From Camellia lanceoleosa (taxonomy: Eukaryota; Streptophyta; Magnoliopsida; Ericales; Theaceae), in assembly GCA_025200525.1 (NCBI GenBank), contig CM045758.1, positions 64,044,598-64,108,597 of the forward strand: a DNA stretch of 64,000 bases, read 5' to 3'. Under the pieces are notes generated by a model. That model had not been told where the DNA came from, made no database searches, and saw only the letters and a list, made by a program, of their open reading frames with translations. Positions 34,693-45,401 of this stretch are shown here, piece by piece. Every line of letters begins with the position of its first letter. The first letter of the stretch is position 1. The position numbers and the translations under genes were made by a program.

Positions 34693-37600
34693 TGTAGACA
34701 CCCCATTTTTGACCGACCTTAAGACTCTGACGTCATCGATTGAGCGCTCGATGATCGCACATGTTTGTGCTCGTTTCGAGTTTTCGGAGTTTTCGGCTGA
34801 GTGCCTTGCCTCCGAGCCTCTGAACTCTTTGTGTTTTGGCTCAGTTTGTGAACCAAACCTTGTCTTCCCTTCCCTGCAGGGAGAGAGAGGTCTGTAGACC
34901 ACTTTTCCCTCTTGTAAGCTAGTTTTTGGTTTCCGGCGCCTTCGGCCGAGTGCCTTGTCTTGCTTCCCTTTTGGTTTGGTTTTGAACCAAACCTTGTTTT
35001 CCCTTCCCTGGAGGGACACTGAGGTCTTGAAGACCACTTTTTGTGGTCGTAGACCACTTTTCCCTTTTGGAGACTAGTTTTCGATTTCCGGAGCCTTTAG
35101 CCGTGCGCCATGTCTCGGGACCGCTTAACGTTCTCCTCTTGGCATGGTTTTCGAACCATGCCTTATTGCCTCTGCCTTGGGGGACACTGAGGTCTTGGAG
35201 ACCACTTTTTGTGGTTGTAGACCACTTTTTGTGGTTGTAGACCACTTTTCCTTCGTAGACCCTTTCGGTGCCTGTGGACTAGTTTTCGGGGTTTCCGGCT
35301 GTGCGTCTCGACCCCCCGAACTCTTGTCTTGCATCCTTTTTGGTTGGTTTTTGGCACAAACCTTGTTTTCCTTGCTTGGAGGGTGGAATGAGGGTGGAAG
35401 ACCAGTTTCTCTCCCTAAAAACCACTTTTCTTCCCCACCAGCTAGTTTTCTGGTCGGCCAACTGGTCTTGGTGGTCTTTGGACCACCAAAAGTGGTCTCC
35501 CGCCATGCCACCACCTTGTTTTCTTGGTGAAGACCACCTCTCCCCCCTGGCCGACCACTTTGTCTCCTTGGAGACCACTTCCACCGTCGGGTCGACCCGA
35601 AATGGCGGCCACCACTTTAAGTGGTCGGCCTTTCCTACGCTTTTAAGTGAGTTTAGGATGCCACCGTGCTGCTTGAGAGCACAGATTGCATCCTCCATAC
35701 ACGTGTATAGAGGGATTTAACCAAGCTTCTAGCTCTTGAAGCTTGGAGTTCTATAAGTGGGAGGCTCTCTCTCCCTTTTCCAGGTTCATAAAATTTCCTT
35801 TGAGCTATAAATATATCTCCTTCTCTATATGCCCCTCTCTCTCTACATATATATATGTATATATATTTGTGCCTTAAAGTGTGTTGTTTCTTCACTTTTG
35901 CACTACAACTCCTAGCCACACACCACTATCTCTGAGCTAAGATTCTTGGAGGTGGTATTTAGGTCATAAAAGCTGGTCTTGGGCTGAAGAAGGTGTTGTT
36001 GTTTCAGTGTTTCAAGGGTAACCCCTTTTCCCCCTTTTAAGCTTTGTTTTGGTTACTCTTTTAGCCATCTTTGCATGCTTTGTTTGGCTTAGTTTTCAAC
36101 TGTAAAAAGCTTTATTTTCCAGTGTTTGAAATACTTGTCTAAGGCCTCTTTGGTGTTGGGGTTGGTCCACCCCCTTTTGTGCCTTATTTTGCATTATTTT
36201 GAGCCCTCTCTTTAAGCCTTTGAGATCACCTTCTCTTGGCCTTTTAACTACTGAAATCCAGTGGATTTTCAGTGGTAGAAATGTGGTTTTGAGGCCTGAA
36301 ATGAGAGGGGGTGGTCCCCTCTCCTCTTGTCTTGTTTGTATGCATAGAGGGCCTATCAAATGAGCATGTTTTTGCACTCCTTTGTGGCTTTGTTTAAGCT
36401 TGTTTTTGTGACTTTTTGGACCTGATATGACTCTATTTTCAGCTGGTTTGGTTGTCTCTTGAATGCTTCATACACTTGTAGTGTAATTCTACATTGCTAG
36501 CCTAACATGCTCTATACTTTGGACCATCATTCTAGCCTATTTTGACTACACTCCAGCATGATTTTGTCCATGTTTTTCCATGCTTAAGCTCTGTTTTAAG
36601 TGTTTTGGGTCATGCATGCCTTGCTTTGTATAGCCATGGTGTAACCTTGCTCATTAGCTCTGAGTTTCAAAGTCTCTAGCATGCTTGGAATGTGATGTTT
36701 GCATGATATAGCCTCAGTTCTCACATGATTTCAGAGCACATTTCATTGCCATACTCTCACATTTTTCACCCCTTTAATGTGTTTGACAGTTGTGCCTTCA
36801 TGCCTTGTTTGTGAGCCAATGTGCATGCATGTTTGCCTAAGCTCTTGAGCTCCATTTCAGCATGTTCTTGACCCTTAACTTGGCATGTTTAAGCTCTGTC
36901 CAGAGCTGGTTTAGTGATTTAAGCTTAGTATTGCATGCTCCTTGTGTATTGCTCTTAACTAGCCTTATGCTCTAGGCCTTCTAGCATGCCTCATTTGTGT
37001 TGTTTGGATGATTTGGCATCATTTAACACTTTATTTCAGAGCATGTAGCATTGCCATATTCTCATGCATGTCACTCTTTAATTGCGTCTAAGAGTTGTGC
37101 CTTTACGCCTTGCTTGCGAGCTATGAGTTGAATGTGCATTCCATGCTCTTTATGTCTAGGTTTTGTTGAGTTTTGGCCACTGTTTTGAAGTACCTCAGGT
37201 GTGTCCATGTTTGGTTTGGTCATTTGAGCATTGTCTTGCATGCTTCATGTATGATGCACTTCATTCGCCTTGAGGCCTTAGCTTTTAAGTTGGCTATGCA
37301 GGCATTGTTTGCATGATAGGATCTTGAGCATGCCATTCTAGCACTCATAGAAGAGCATGTTGTTTGCATGTTGTTACATAGCATTGCATGTTGTTACCTT
37401 GCATTGTGGTTGCATGTTGCATTGCATTGTGTTTGTATGCTCATGTTGCATTAGCATTGTTTGCATGCCATTAGCATTGATAGGTTGCATGCATTGCATT
37501 GTGTTTGGATCGGGCCTTGATCCAAACACGAGAAACGAGGGATGTTTCATACTTGAAGTGATGAAACGTGTCTCAATTCTCGGTCGCCAACCCTCTTGAT

Positions 37601-39435
37601 CAAGCATGATAGAGGTTAAGGCTCTTATTTGTAGTTTGTGCATTCATCAACATTAAAATGTGCAAACTTGGCTCCTCGGCCATCGTGCATTGCGATGCCT
37701 GGTTGGTGGCCCGAGAGTCGAGAACTACACTCCCTTGAGCTCATGAAATGATAGAGAGAGTGGTTGTGCACACATATCTTGCAAATACATTGCCATGCCC
37801 CTTCTTGTTCTCTATTGCAGCAAACTGGAGTGTAGTAGAATTTTCTGGTCGGCAGACCAGAAAAAGTGGCTGGCCGACCACGTTTTATGGTCTGCAACAA
37901 GTTTGGTTGGTCGGCAGGTGGTCTATACCACCAAAAAGTGGTCGGCCATGCTCCTGGAGGTCTCCATGGTGGAGTAGAAGCTATCTGGAGGCTCTTGCAG
38001 TGTTCTGAAAATAATTGCAAACAGAGGCAAATTGGGGCATCGCAATGGATTTCCGAACGAGGCGACCGAGCATGCATGCACCCCTCGCTCCGAGGACCTC
38101 TTCTTAATGCTTTACTTAGCTACTTTGCTCAGTTAGCTAGTTTATTGGTTTTCTACTTAATTAGTTAATGCGTTTAACCATTCATTTGTTTTGTAATAAT
38201 TAGTTAACTAGGATTAGTTAATTAGTTTCGTTTTGTAATAATTAGTTTAATTAGCTTAGATTAGCTAGTTAGCTCATTATTCGGACCCTCCGTCAAGAGG
38301 GCACAATTGTTGTAATAAGTGTGCGTGTGATGCATGTCTTCCAACCCCCATTTCTTTCTCCATTTTATTTACCAGCTTACGATGGTTAGTTTTAGGGCAT
38401 GTTTCAAATTAGCATCCTTATGCTCGCATGTTTGCATCCTTCATCTGTCTTGCATGCACCGGGCTCCGCGCATCATACTAACTGCATTGTATTTCAATAC
38501 CAATTTGAATACATGTTATCTAGTCGCATTCACATGACATCTTAGAATAGCCGAGCCTATCTTAGTCGCATTTTTGCATGTGTTGCATTAGGCATTCTTA
38601 ACATAGCTAAAATCATGCATTGATTACTAAATAGCTTCTTTTTTGGCTCGAAGTACTAGATAAGTGTTTATGCTTTAGCATCCTTGCATGCGTGTAAGTG
38701 TTACCATGTTTAGCATGCTTGCCATGAGGCTATGTACTTAACTGCTATAACTGCTTGAATGCCTGTGGATGGAGGGTTGATTGCCTGAATTGGAACAACT
38801 CGATGATTGTGAGTTTTTAAGCTCACTTGAAGTGGCAAAATCATGTTTTCTTAAGCCCACTTGAGGGTGGAAAATCCACGTCTTAGCCTATTTGCGAGTA
38901 GCACCTTCAAACCACTTTAAAAAACGAACATGAGTTGTTTTGTTCCAATCCACGTGATTGAGTCTATACTTGTATGCTGTGCGCATCACATAGTAAGTTA
39001 GCTAATAAACCAGAATAAGAGCGCATGTGTTTTCAAAAACAACATATCATGTTAGTAGAGGCCGATCCTTTGATCGGGCAAGCGAGGGTGCTCATTGCAT
39101 GACCATCCCTTCCCGTACCCAAGTTCCCGAGCCGAGGCAACTTTGGTGACGACGGACACGTGGCCTTAGGCACGAGTCAGGGTTTCCTAAATTTCCCAAA
39201 ACAAAATATTTAGGTGGCGACTCTGAAATCTGGCAAAGCAGTCTATGTTTGGCACTTCTTGATTAAAATCAATTTTCCAAAACGATTTGCCGGATTTGGA
39301 CTCTTTGGTGATTTATCAGTCTTACATTTAACTTTGTGAGATTAGATTTAGAACCGTGACAGAAGTCCAAACTGTACTAGCTAAGAACTACGATTCGCGC
39401 TCTCACGCACGGAACGGAGTTCCGGGCAGTCTATA
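34693..39435 (+). mobile_element. Solo LTR F (4.7 kb)
   Basis: It starts TGTAGACACCCC at 34693 and ends GTCTATA at 39435. It is flanked by CTCAC (34688-34692) and CTCGC (39436-39440), a 5-bp target duplication with one CpG-type change. Joining the flanks restores the end of PMD exon 2 and its donor. It contains repeated AGACCACTTTT blocks and GGCCG motifs (34990-35640), a G-box palindrome (35693-35712), a TATA box (35752), a donor-like site (36018), TTGCATG-rich repeats (37357-37500), a three-hairpin cluster (37501-37615), an acceptor-like TTGCAG (ending 37820), a CCCTC/GAGGG hairpin near 38286 and TGGCGACTCTG at 39215. Confidence 0.93.
35693..35790 (+). promoter_or_regulatory. LTR F core promoter
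   Basis: CTCCATACACGTGTATAGAG (G-box palindrome), a 9-bp dyad CCAAGCTTC with GAAGCTTGG, CTATAAG (35752) and a GGGAG/CTCCC dyad follow in the same order as in LTRs A, B, D and E, though the dyad sequences differ. Confidence 0.65.
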
Positions 39436-40829
39436 CTCGCCAGTAACTGCCCACTCTATTCCCGCTCCTGCGGGAGGTTGAGCTCATGTAACAGTAGAGG
39501 GTAGCAAGGCTGGCGCCTCCCCAGTCATAGTGTCGCACCTGAGACAAGTCCACTAAGGCACTTAGAAAACATAGCCCCATTGTGTTCCCTCTGTCGGCAA
39601 ACAGGGTAGTGCCGAAGAGGAACATGAGGAAGCCTCGAGCGTACTGCTTTATCTCTTTGATCGTCGCGGGCTCCGTCTCCCTGAAGTGGTCAGCGAACCA
39701 AGTGTACCGGACTAAGCCTGTCAAGCGAAAAATAGGCGGGTGCGCTCCCAATAGATAGGTCCAACCAGCCTCCCACTCACCCATGTCAAAGTCGTATGTG
39801 ATCGGTAGACCTCCTACCTCTAGGCCTGTCAGCATCGCAAAGTCATACGGGGTCACTGTCATGTCCCCGGTGCAAAGAAATGAAAAGAGTTAGTGGTGTC
39901 CCACCATCTCTCTACCAATGCGCCTAAAAGGGTCCTACTCGCAAAGAGACACGAGAGCCCCGTGCAGAATAGGCCAAACCCTGCCTCGTCGATAATCTGC
40001 TGGACGCCGCCACGAAGCTCCAAGTACCACTCACATGTGGTGGCCCCTGCTCGCGGTGAAACGAGTCAACTCAGATGGATGGGCGTAAAGATGCATGTGT
40101 TCAGAATGAACAGAAATACAGTATGCAAGCGTTCAGAATGAATAGAAGTACAGTGTGTGAATGTGTTCAGAATGAGCAGATGAAATACAGTGCAAAAGCA
40201 CGAGCTATGCAAGAAATGTAAAGTACATCGCAGGAAATACAAGAGTGCAGTGTGTACCGCAGTGGCGTCGTGAGACAGATGGGACTTAGGCTCCCGTAGT
40301 AGCAGATCTACGGGCGTGCGTTGCACAAATCCAGTCAAATGGAGCACTGTGCTAGGTGGTAGCACATGTACCTCAGGATGGTACGTCGCCGGGTTGAATG
40401 GCCGGATCCTCGGCGGCAATGGAATGTGCTCGGGCTCCTCCTCCATCCTCGGAGAACCCCCGTCATGCAGTGCATCATCTGCCATCTGAAAAGAAGGTGA
40501 AAAATGAGCAAAATCGACAAAAATGCAAAAAGTCAACAAAAAGTAAACTCTCGAGAAGAGAAAAAGTCAAAGAAAGTCAAAGCCCGAGAAAAGGGCGCCA
40601 AACTTAAGTCAAAGTTGAGGGAAACAAACCTCAAATGGTGAAAATTGAGGAAAAGGCTCTGAAAACAACTTTTGTTCGGTTCAAAATGAAGAGAATCGAA
40701 AGGTCTTAGCAAATCAACTTCGCGAGGGGTGTTGGAAAACGCATGTGGGGCACGAATCTGAGGAGGAAAAGTGTCTAGGAGCAAAGAGGAAGGGTTTTCG
40801 ACCTTGTGGGTGTGAGAAAAAGTGTTTGG

Positions 40830-40960
40830 GAGTTGAGTTTTTAAAGTTCCCCATGTAAATGGACAAAATTGCCTCGAATTTGTTGCAACTGGCCGATCGG
40901 CCACTTAAGTGGCCGGCAGAAATGGCAAGTGGCCGACAGTTCATTCTGGTGGCCGGCATG
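40830..40960 (-). promoter_or_regulatory. Candidate promoter of PMD copy 2
   Basis: Minus-strand order: GGCCG block (about 40885-40960, with GTGGCCGATCGGCCAG), CTTTAAAAAC near 40840, then the ATG at 40485. It matches the arrangement before copies 1 and 3. Confidence 0.45.
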
Positions 40961-41700
40961 TTCCCACTATTCCCTCTGAGTAATTTCAGACTGTTTTAAG
41001 TCATTAGATTCCAAGAAATGCAAGTTCTGCTCAAAGTTTGGTTCAAAATGCCTTTGAAGAAGCTCAGAATTGTGTTCACAGCACACGAGGGTTATCACCC
41101 ATCAAAACAAACAAAGTGCATCCTTTTAATATATTGTAACTCTCTGAGAGGTAAATTGGAAGTTACCTTTGAGTTGTCTCTATCATATGCTTCTTTCTTG
41201 CTGCGTAGAATGCATATTTCTTTGTTGTCACGTTGAATGCGCGTGTTGATTTGTTGCATGGAAACATGCATCCCCATCATTGCATATAATATTCGTGCAC
41301 ATTGCATTAGATCATGAACTGTTATCATTCTACATAGAATGCGTATGTTGTGTCACATTGTACTACACTTGTTCATGTCGTCGCTTAGAATATTGTTGTA
41401 TGGAGCATGCATTTTGAATTGTTGCATTGAACATGCGTTACCATGTTTGCGTAAAGTACGCATCATGCATCGAATAGACATCATTGATCATTTTGCATAG
41501 AATATGCTTCGGTTTCATTTCTTGCATTTTGTGCATTGAGCATGCCTCAACATCATGTTATGATCATCCGTCTCGCTTGAGACATGCATTGTATTGCATT
41601 GTACCTATCGAGTTTATTTCTTATACATGCAAGATTTTGTATTTACGGTTCATTCAGAGGAATTCCAGGTAAAACCATTCCTCTCCCTCATTCCATCGGT
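40961..41700. repeat. AT-rich spacer with ATGC-type microrepeats (element Y)
   Basis: There is no gene here. Repeated TTGCAT, GAATATGC and GCATGC motifs (about 41190-41600) correspond to the spacer at 3740-4345 in W. One unit of the W-type minisatellite (GGTTAGAAACACTCGGGTACG) survives at 41699. Confidence 0.6.
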
Positions 41701-41794
41701 TAGAAACACTCGGGTACGCCCGGTGTTTACACGGACATCCTGTTGAAAGTGTTTGGGTCATGTGCTCGATGCTTCCCTTCCCTTTCTCGCATCT

Positions 41795-42415
41795 GATACG
41801 CTGAGAGGTGTTTCATTTCCCTCTCTCGCGTGTGATACACTGAGAGGTGTTTCCTTTACCTCTCTCGCGTGTGATACGCTGAGAGGTGCGTCTCTTCCCT
41901 CTCTTGCGTGTGATACGCCAAGAGGTGTGCTTTTTCCCTCTCTCGCGAGTGATACGCTGAGAGGTGTTTCCTTTTCCTCTCTCGTGTGTGATACGCTAAG
42001 AGGTGTTTCCTTTCCCTCTCTCGTGTGTGATACGCTGAGAAGTGTTTCCTTTCCCTCTCTCGTGTGTGATACGCCGAGAGGTGCATCCTTTCCCTTTCTC
42101 ACGTGTGATACGTCGAGAGGTACACCTTTTCCCTCTCTCGCGTGTGATACCGAGAGGTTTCTTCCTCTCCGCATGTGATACCGAGAGGTGTTTCCTTCCC
42201 TCTCTCACGGTGATATCCGAGAGGTGTTTCCTTTCTCTCAAGGTGATGATACGTTGAGGTGTTTCCTCCCCTTTTCGGTGTGTCCGAGAGGTGTTCCTTT
42301 TTCCCTCTCTCGCGTGTGATATGTTGAGATGTGTTTCCTTTCCCTCTCTCGTGTGTGATACGCTGAGATGTGCGTCTTTTCCCTCTCGCGCGTGTGATAC
42401 GCCGAGATGGCGCAT
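41795..42415 (+). repeat. 39-bp minisatellite of element Y
   Basis: GATACGCTGAGAGGTG repeats at 41795, 41834 and 41873 and onward with a 39-bp period for about ten units, then less regularly to 42415. It takes the place of the 46-49 bp array of W and Z. Because 39 is a multiple of three, several frames on both strands are open and give a 13-residue repeat (CDTLRGVSFPSLA). I treat that as non-coding. Confidence 0.9.
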
Positions 42416-43556
42416 TCTTGTAATAAGGGTGCATGCATGTATGTGTGCATGTCTTCCAACCCCACTTCTTTCGCCCTTTTACTTAACCGCTTTCGATGGT
42501 TAGTTTTAGGGCTTTTTTTTTTCAATTAGCATCCTTATGCTTGCATGCGTGCATCATTTATTTGTCTTGCATGCACTAGGATCGGCGCATCATTCAAACT
42601 ACATTGTATTTCAATACTTACTTGAATACGTGTTTCAAAGCATGTTATCAAGTTGCTTCATATGCCATCTTAGATAGCCGAGCCTGTTAGTTGCATATTG
42701 CTTGTGTTGCATTAGGCATCTAGCATAATTAGGATCATGCATGATTTCTAACTAGTTTTCTGTTTTGGCTTGGAGTACACTGTAAGTGTTTACGTTTTAG
42801 CATCCTTGCATGAGTGTGAGTGTTGCCATGATAGCATGCTTGCCATGAGGCTATTTGCTTAAGTGCTTAACTGCTTGAATGCCTGTGGGTGAAGGCTTTA
42901 TTGCCTGAATTGGAACAATTCAATAAATGCGAGTTTTAAGCCCACTTTGCAGCGTGGCAAAATCATGTTGTTTTAAGCCCACTTGAGGGTGGCAAATCCG
43001 CGCTTTAGCCTACTTGCGAATAGCACTTTCAAACCATTTTCGAAAAGAAACACGAGTTGTTTTGTTCCAATTCTCGCGGTTGAGTCTATACTTGTATGCT
43101 GTGCGCATCACATAGTAATATTAGCTAATAACCGGAATCAGAACACATGGTTTATAAAACAACATATCATGCTTAGTAGAGGCTGATCTTTTGATCAGGC
43201 GAGTGGGGGTGCTCATTTCAGGACCTTCCCCTCTCGTACCCAAGTTCCCGAGCCAAGGCAACTTTGGTGATAACAGACACATAGCCTTTAGCACGAGTCA
43301 GGGTTTCTTAAATTTTCCAAAATAAAATATATAGGTGGCGACTCTGTAATCTAGCAAAGTAGTCCATGTTTGGCGCTTTTTCATTCAAAATTAATTTTTC
43401 AAAACCAATTGCCAGATTTGGACTCTTTAGTGTTTATTAGTCTCACACTGCACTTTGTGAGATTAGATTTAGAACCGTGATAGGAGTCCAAACTGTAGTA
43501 AGACCAAATTTGCGCCCTCTCTGAAGGGGGGGCACGCGGAGGAAGTCAGGTCTACA
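42416..43556 (+). repeat. Truncated 3' LTR of element Y (last 1.1 kb)
   Basis: From about TTGTAATAAGGGTG at 42418 the sequence follows LTR B from 15590 to its end and finishes GTCTACA at 43556, before the target duplication GGTCC. The first 2.9 kb of the LTR, the polypurine tract and the end of the minisatellite are missing. The join lies in GAGATGGCGCATTC, similar to GAGAGGGCACATTG in LTR B, so a short-homology deletion is likely. Confidence 0.88.
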
Positions 43557-43561
43557 GGTCC

Positions 43562-45401
43562 ATCTAACTTGGACCTGGTTCACTAATGTTGATCTGAACT
43601 GATCAGAAGAGGAAATGGTCTGCTCAGGGACAAATCCTACTTCGATTGTCCATTTAATTTCTAAGTTGATGGCAGAGGCTAGGCAAGCTAGGGCGTCTGC
43701 ATTGCGTGTTCTGATCCCGGGTAATTTGATTCAATTCATGCTGATCGAATTTCGCGAGCAAAGAATTCGTCGTTTTCATGTAGGCTGCCATGCGGTCATT
43801 TTTGGCTGCATAATTCCCCTTCAACTAGTTGATGACTAGTTTTGAGTCACAGAAAACAAGTAGATGCCACGCACCAAGGTGAAGTGCATTCGTAGGCCGG
43901 TTAACAATGCTTCGTATTCGGCCTTACTGTTTGATGCATCAAAGCCCAGTTTGACAGCCTACTTGATTATTGCCCCTTTAGGGGTCGTGATTACTACGCC
44001 TACCCCACTGTCACGTTGGTTGGATGACCCATCATAGTACATCGGCCAAATGTCTCCAACATATATTCTCCAGTTGGGCTTAGGTTGCACTTGATCAGAC
44101 TTAAAGTCGACAAGGGATCCTGTGAATTCAGCTATAAAGTTGGCGAGCACTTGTCCCTTGATGGAAGTTTTGGGCAGAAATTGGATATCATACTGGCTGA
44201 GTTCCAGAGCCCATTTTGAAACGCGGCCCAATGCTTCCACGTTGCGGAGTGCTGACCGGGGGGTAGTCCGTTAGTAACCCAATGGTATGCCCCTGAAAGT
44301 AATGCATCAGTTTTCTTTCAGCCATGACGAGAGCAAGGATGAGCTTCTCCAATGGAAGATAACGTGTTTTGGCGTCAGCCATTGCTTTACTCACATAGTA
44401 AACTGGTTGCTGTTCCCCAAGTTCTTCCGTTAACAGTACGGCGCTGACTGCCCGGTCGGATACTACCAGATACAAAATGAGCGGATCGCCTGCCAAAGGT
44501 ATTGGCAAGAGTGGTACTGATCGGAGATAAGTTTTCAAGCTGTCCAAAGCGGCTAGTCACTCGGGGGTTTATTTAAAAGGTTTACCTTGCCAAAGTATGT
44601 GGAAGAATTATCGGTAGCGATCGATGGAACGGCTAATGAACCTGTTGAGGGCGGCAGCCATTCCCATAAGCTTCTGAACCTCTTTGACCGACCGAGGAGA
44701 GCCAAGTTCTAGAATTGTTGGGATTTACCTCAGGTTGGCTTCTATTCCGCAGTGGTTAACGATGTAGCCAAGGAATTTGCTGGATCTGATGCCGAATGAG
44801 CATTTTGAGGTGTTCAGTTTCATTTTGTACTTTCAAAGAATGCCGAATGTCTCTGCCAATTCGGCTAGATGAGTATGCTTTTCCTTGGATTTGACGACCA
44901 TATCATCGATGTATACTTCCATGGTATGACCGAGTTGTTCCGTGAACATGGCAGTCACTAGTCTTTGGTAAGTTGCCCCCGCATTCTTCAGCCTAAAAGG
45001 CATGACCTTGTAACAATAGGTTCCTCTTGAGGTGAGGAATGCGATTTTTTATTGGTCTTCCAGATGCATGGCAATTTGATGGTAGCCTCTGTAAGCGTCC
45101 AAGAAGCTCATGCGTTGATGATGTGTCATTACATCTACCAGTTGGTCTATTCTGGGAAGGGGAAAGCAGTCATTGGAACAAGCTTTGTTTCAATCCGTGA
45201 AATCCACACAAACACGCCAAGATCCATTCTTCTTCTTTACAACCACCGTATTGGATAGCCATGTAGGATAGGTTACTTCGCAAATTGCCCCAGCATCAAG
45301 TAATCGATCAACTTCTTCAACAACGGCTGAAGTATGCTCCGTGGCTGACCGCTGACTTCTCTTAATAATTGGCTTATATTTTCGATCAACGTTTAAGCGG
45401 T
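43562..45401 (-). pseudogene. Element X pol: RT and two RNase H domains
   Basis: On the minus strand it begins at RLNVDRKYKPIIKRSQRSAT beside LTR D. RT motifs are LLDAGAICEVTYPTWLSNTV, VMPFRLKNAGATYQR and active site YIDD (about 44905). RNase H follows (DPLILYLVVSDRAVSAVLL, near 44470), then a frameshift near 44250, and the archaeal-type RNase H (YYDGSSNQRDSGVGVV; SKAEYEALLTGL). The last part before the Y insertion reads NADALACLASAINLEIKWTI (from about 43710) and continues in frame to the target duplication. Multiple stops make it non-functional. N-terminal pol and gag are not present to the right; LTR D abuts at 45402. Confidence 0.88.

Larger units (their letters stand above)
32984..40485 (-). 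pseudogene. PMD gene, copy 2 (element Y), split by solo LTR F
   Basis: It starts MADDALHDGGSPRMEEEPEH at 40485; exon 1 ends at 40258. Exon 2 (about 40072 to 39441, then 34692 to 34680 beyond LTR F) holds the PMD core (MTVTPYDFAMLTGLEVGG, MFLFGTTLFADRGNTMGL). LTR F is inserted in the last codons of exon 2. Later exons give WVYAYFSALAPELEVEMPPE (about 34497-34339), a C-terminal region, VDYVEGLLQVMASFESMIL (33598-33497) and an acidic tail ending KRMKRASRS, with the stop at 32984-32986. The splice acceptor of exon 2 seems lost, and stops and frameshifts occur in the later exons. The protein order matches copies 1 and 3. Confidence 0.85.
12715..43556 (+). mobile_element. Element Y: Tat-type Ty3/gypsy element with antisense DUF7745 and PMD genes
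   Basis: This is a complete insertion by its borders: LTR start TGTAGAC at 12715, LTR end GTCTACA at 43556, and a 5-bp target duplication GGCCC (12710-12714) / GGTCC (43557-43561). It splits X between its second RNase H and integrase. Order: 5' LTR, primer site, gag, protease, RT, RNase H, archaeal-type RNase H, integrase, then antisense DUF7745 and PMD, a minisatellite and a 5'-truncated 3' LTR. Without the two solo LTRs inside it (C and F) it is about 20.9 kb. All reading frames carry stops or shifts, so it is not autonomous. Confidence 0.9.

Noticed and set aside
41753..42178. Open frame with a 13-residue repeat (and matching frames on the other strand)
   Set aside because: It is produced by the 39-bp minisatellite, whose unit is a multiple of three. 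Several frames on both strands are open, and the homologous site in W and Z has a different array.
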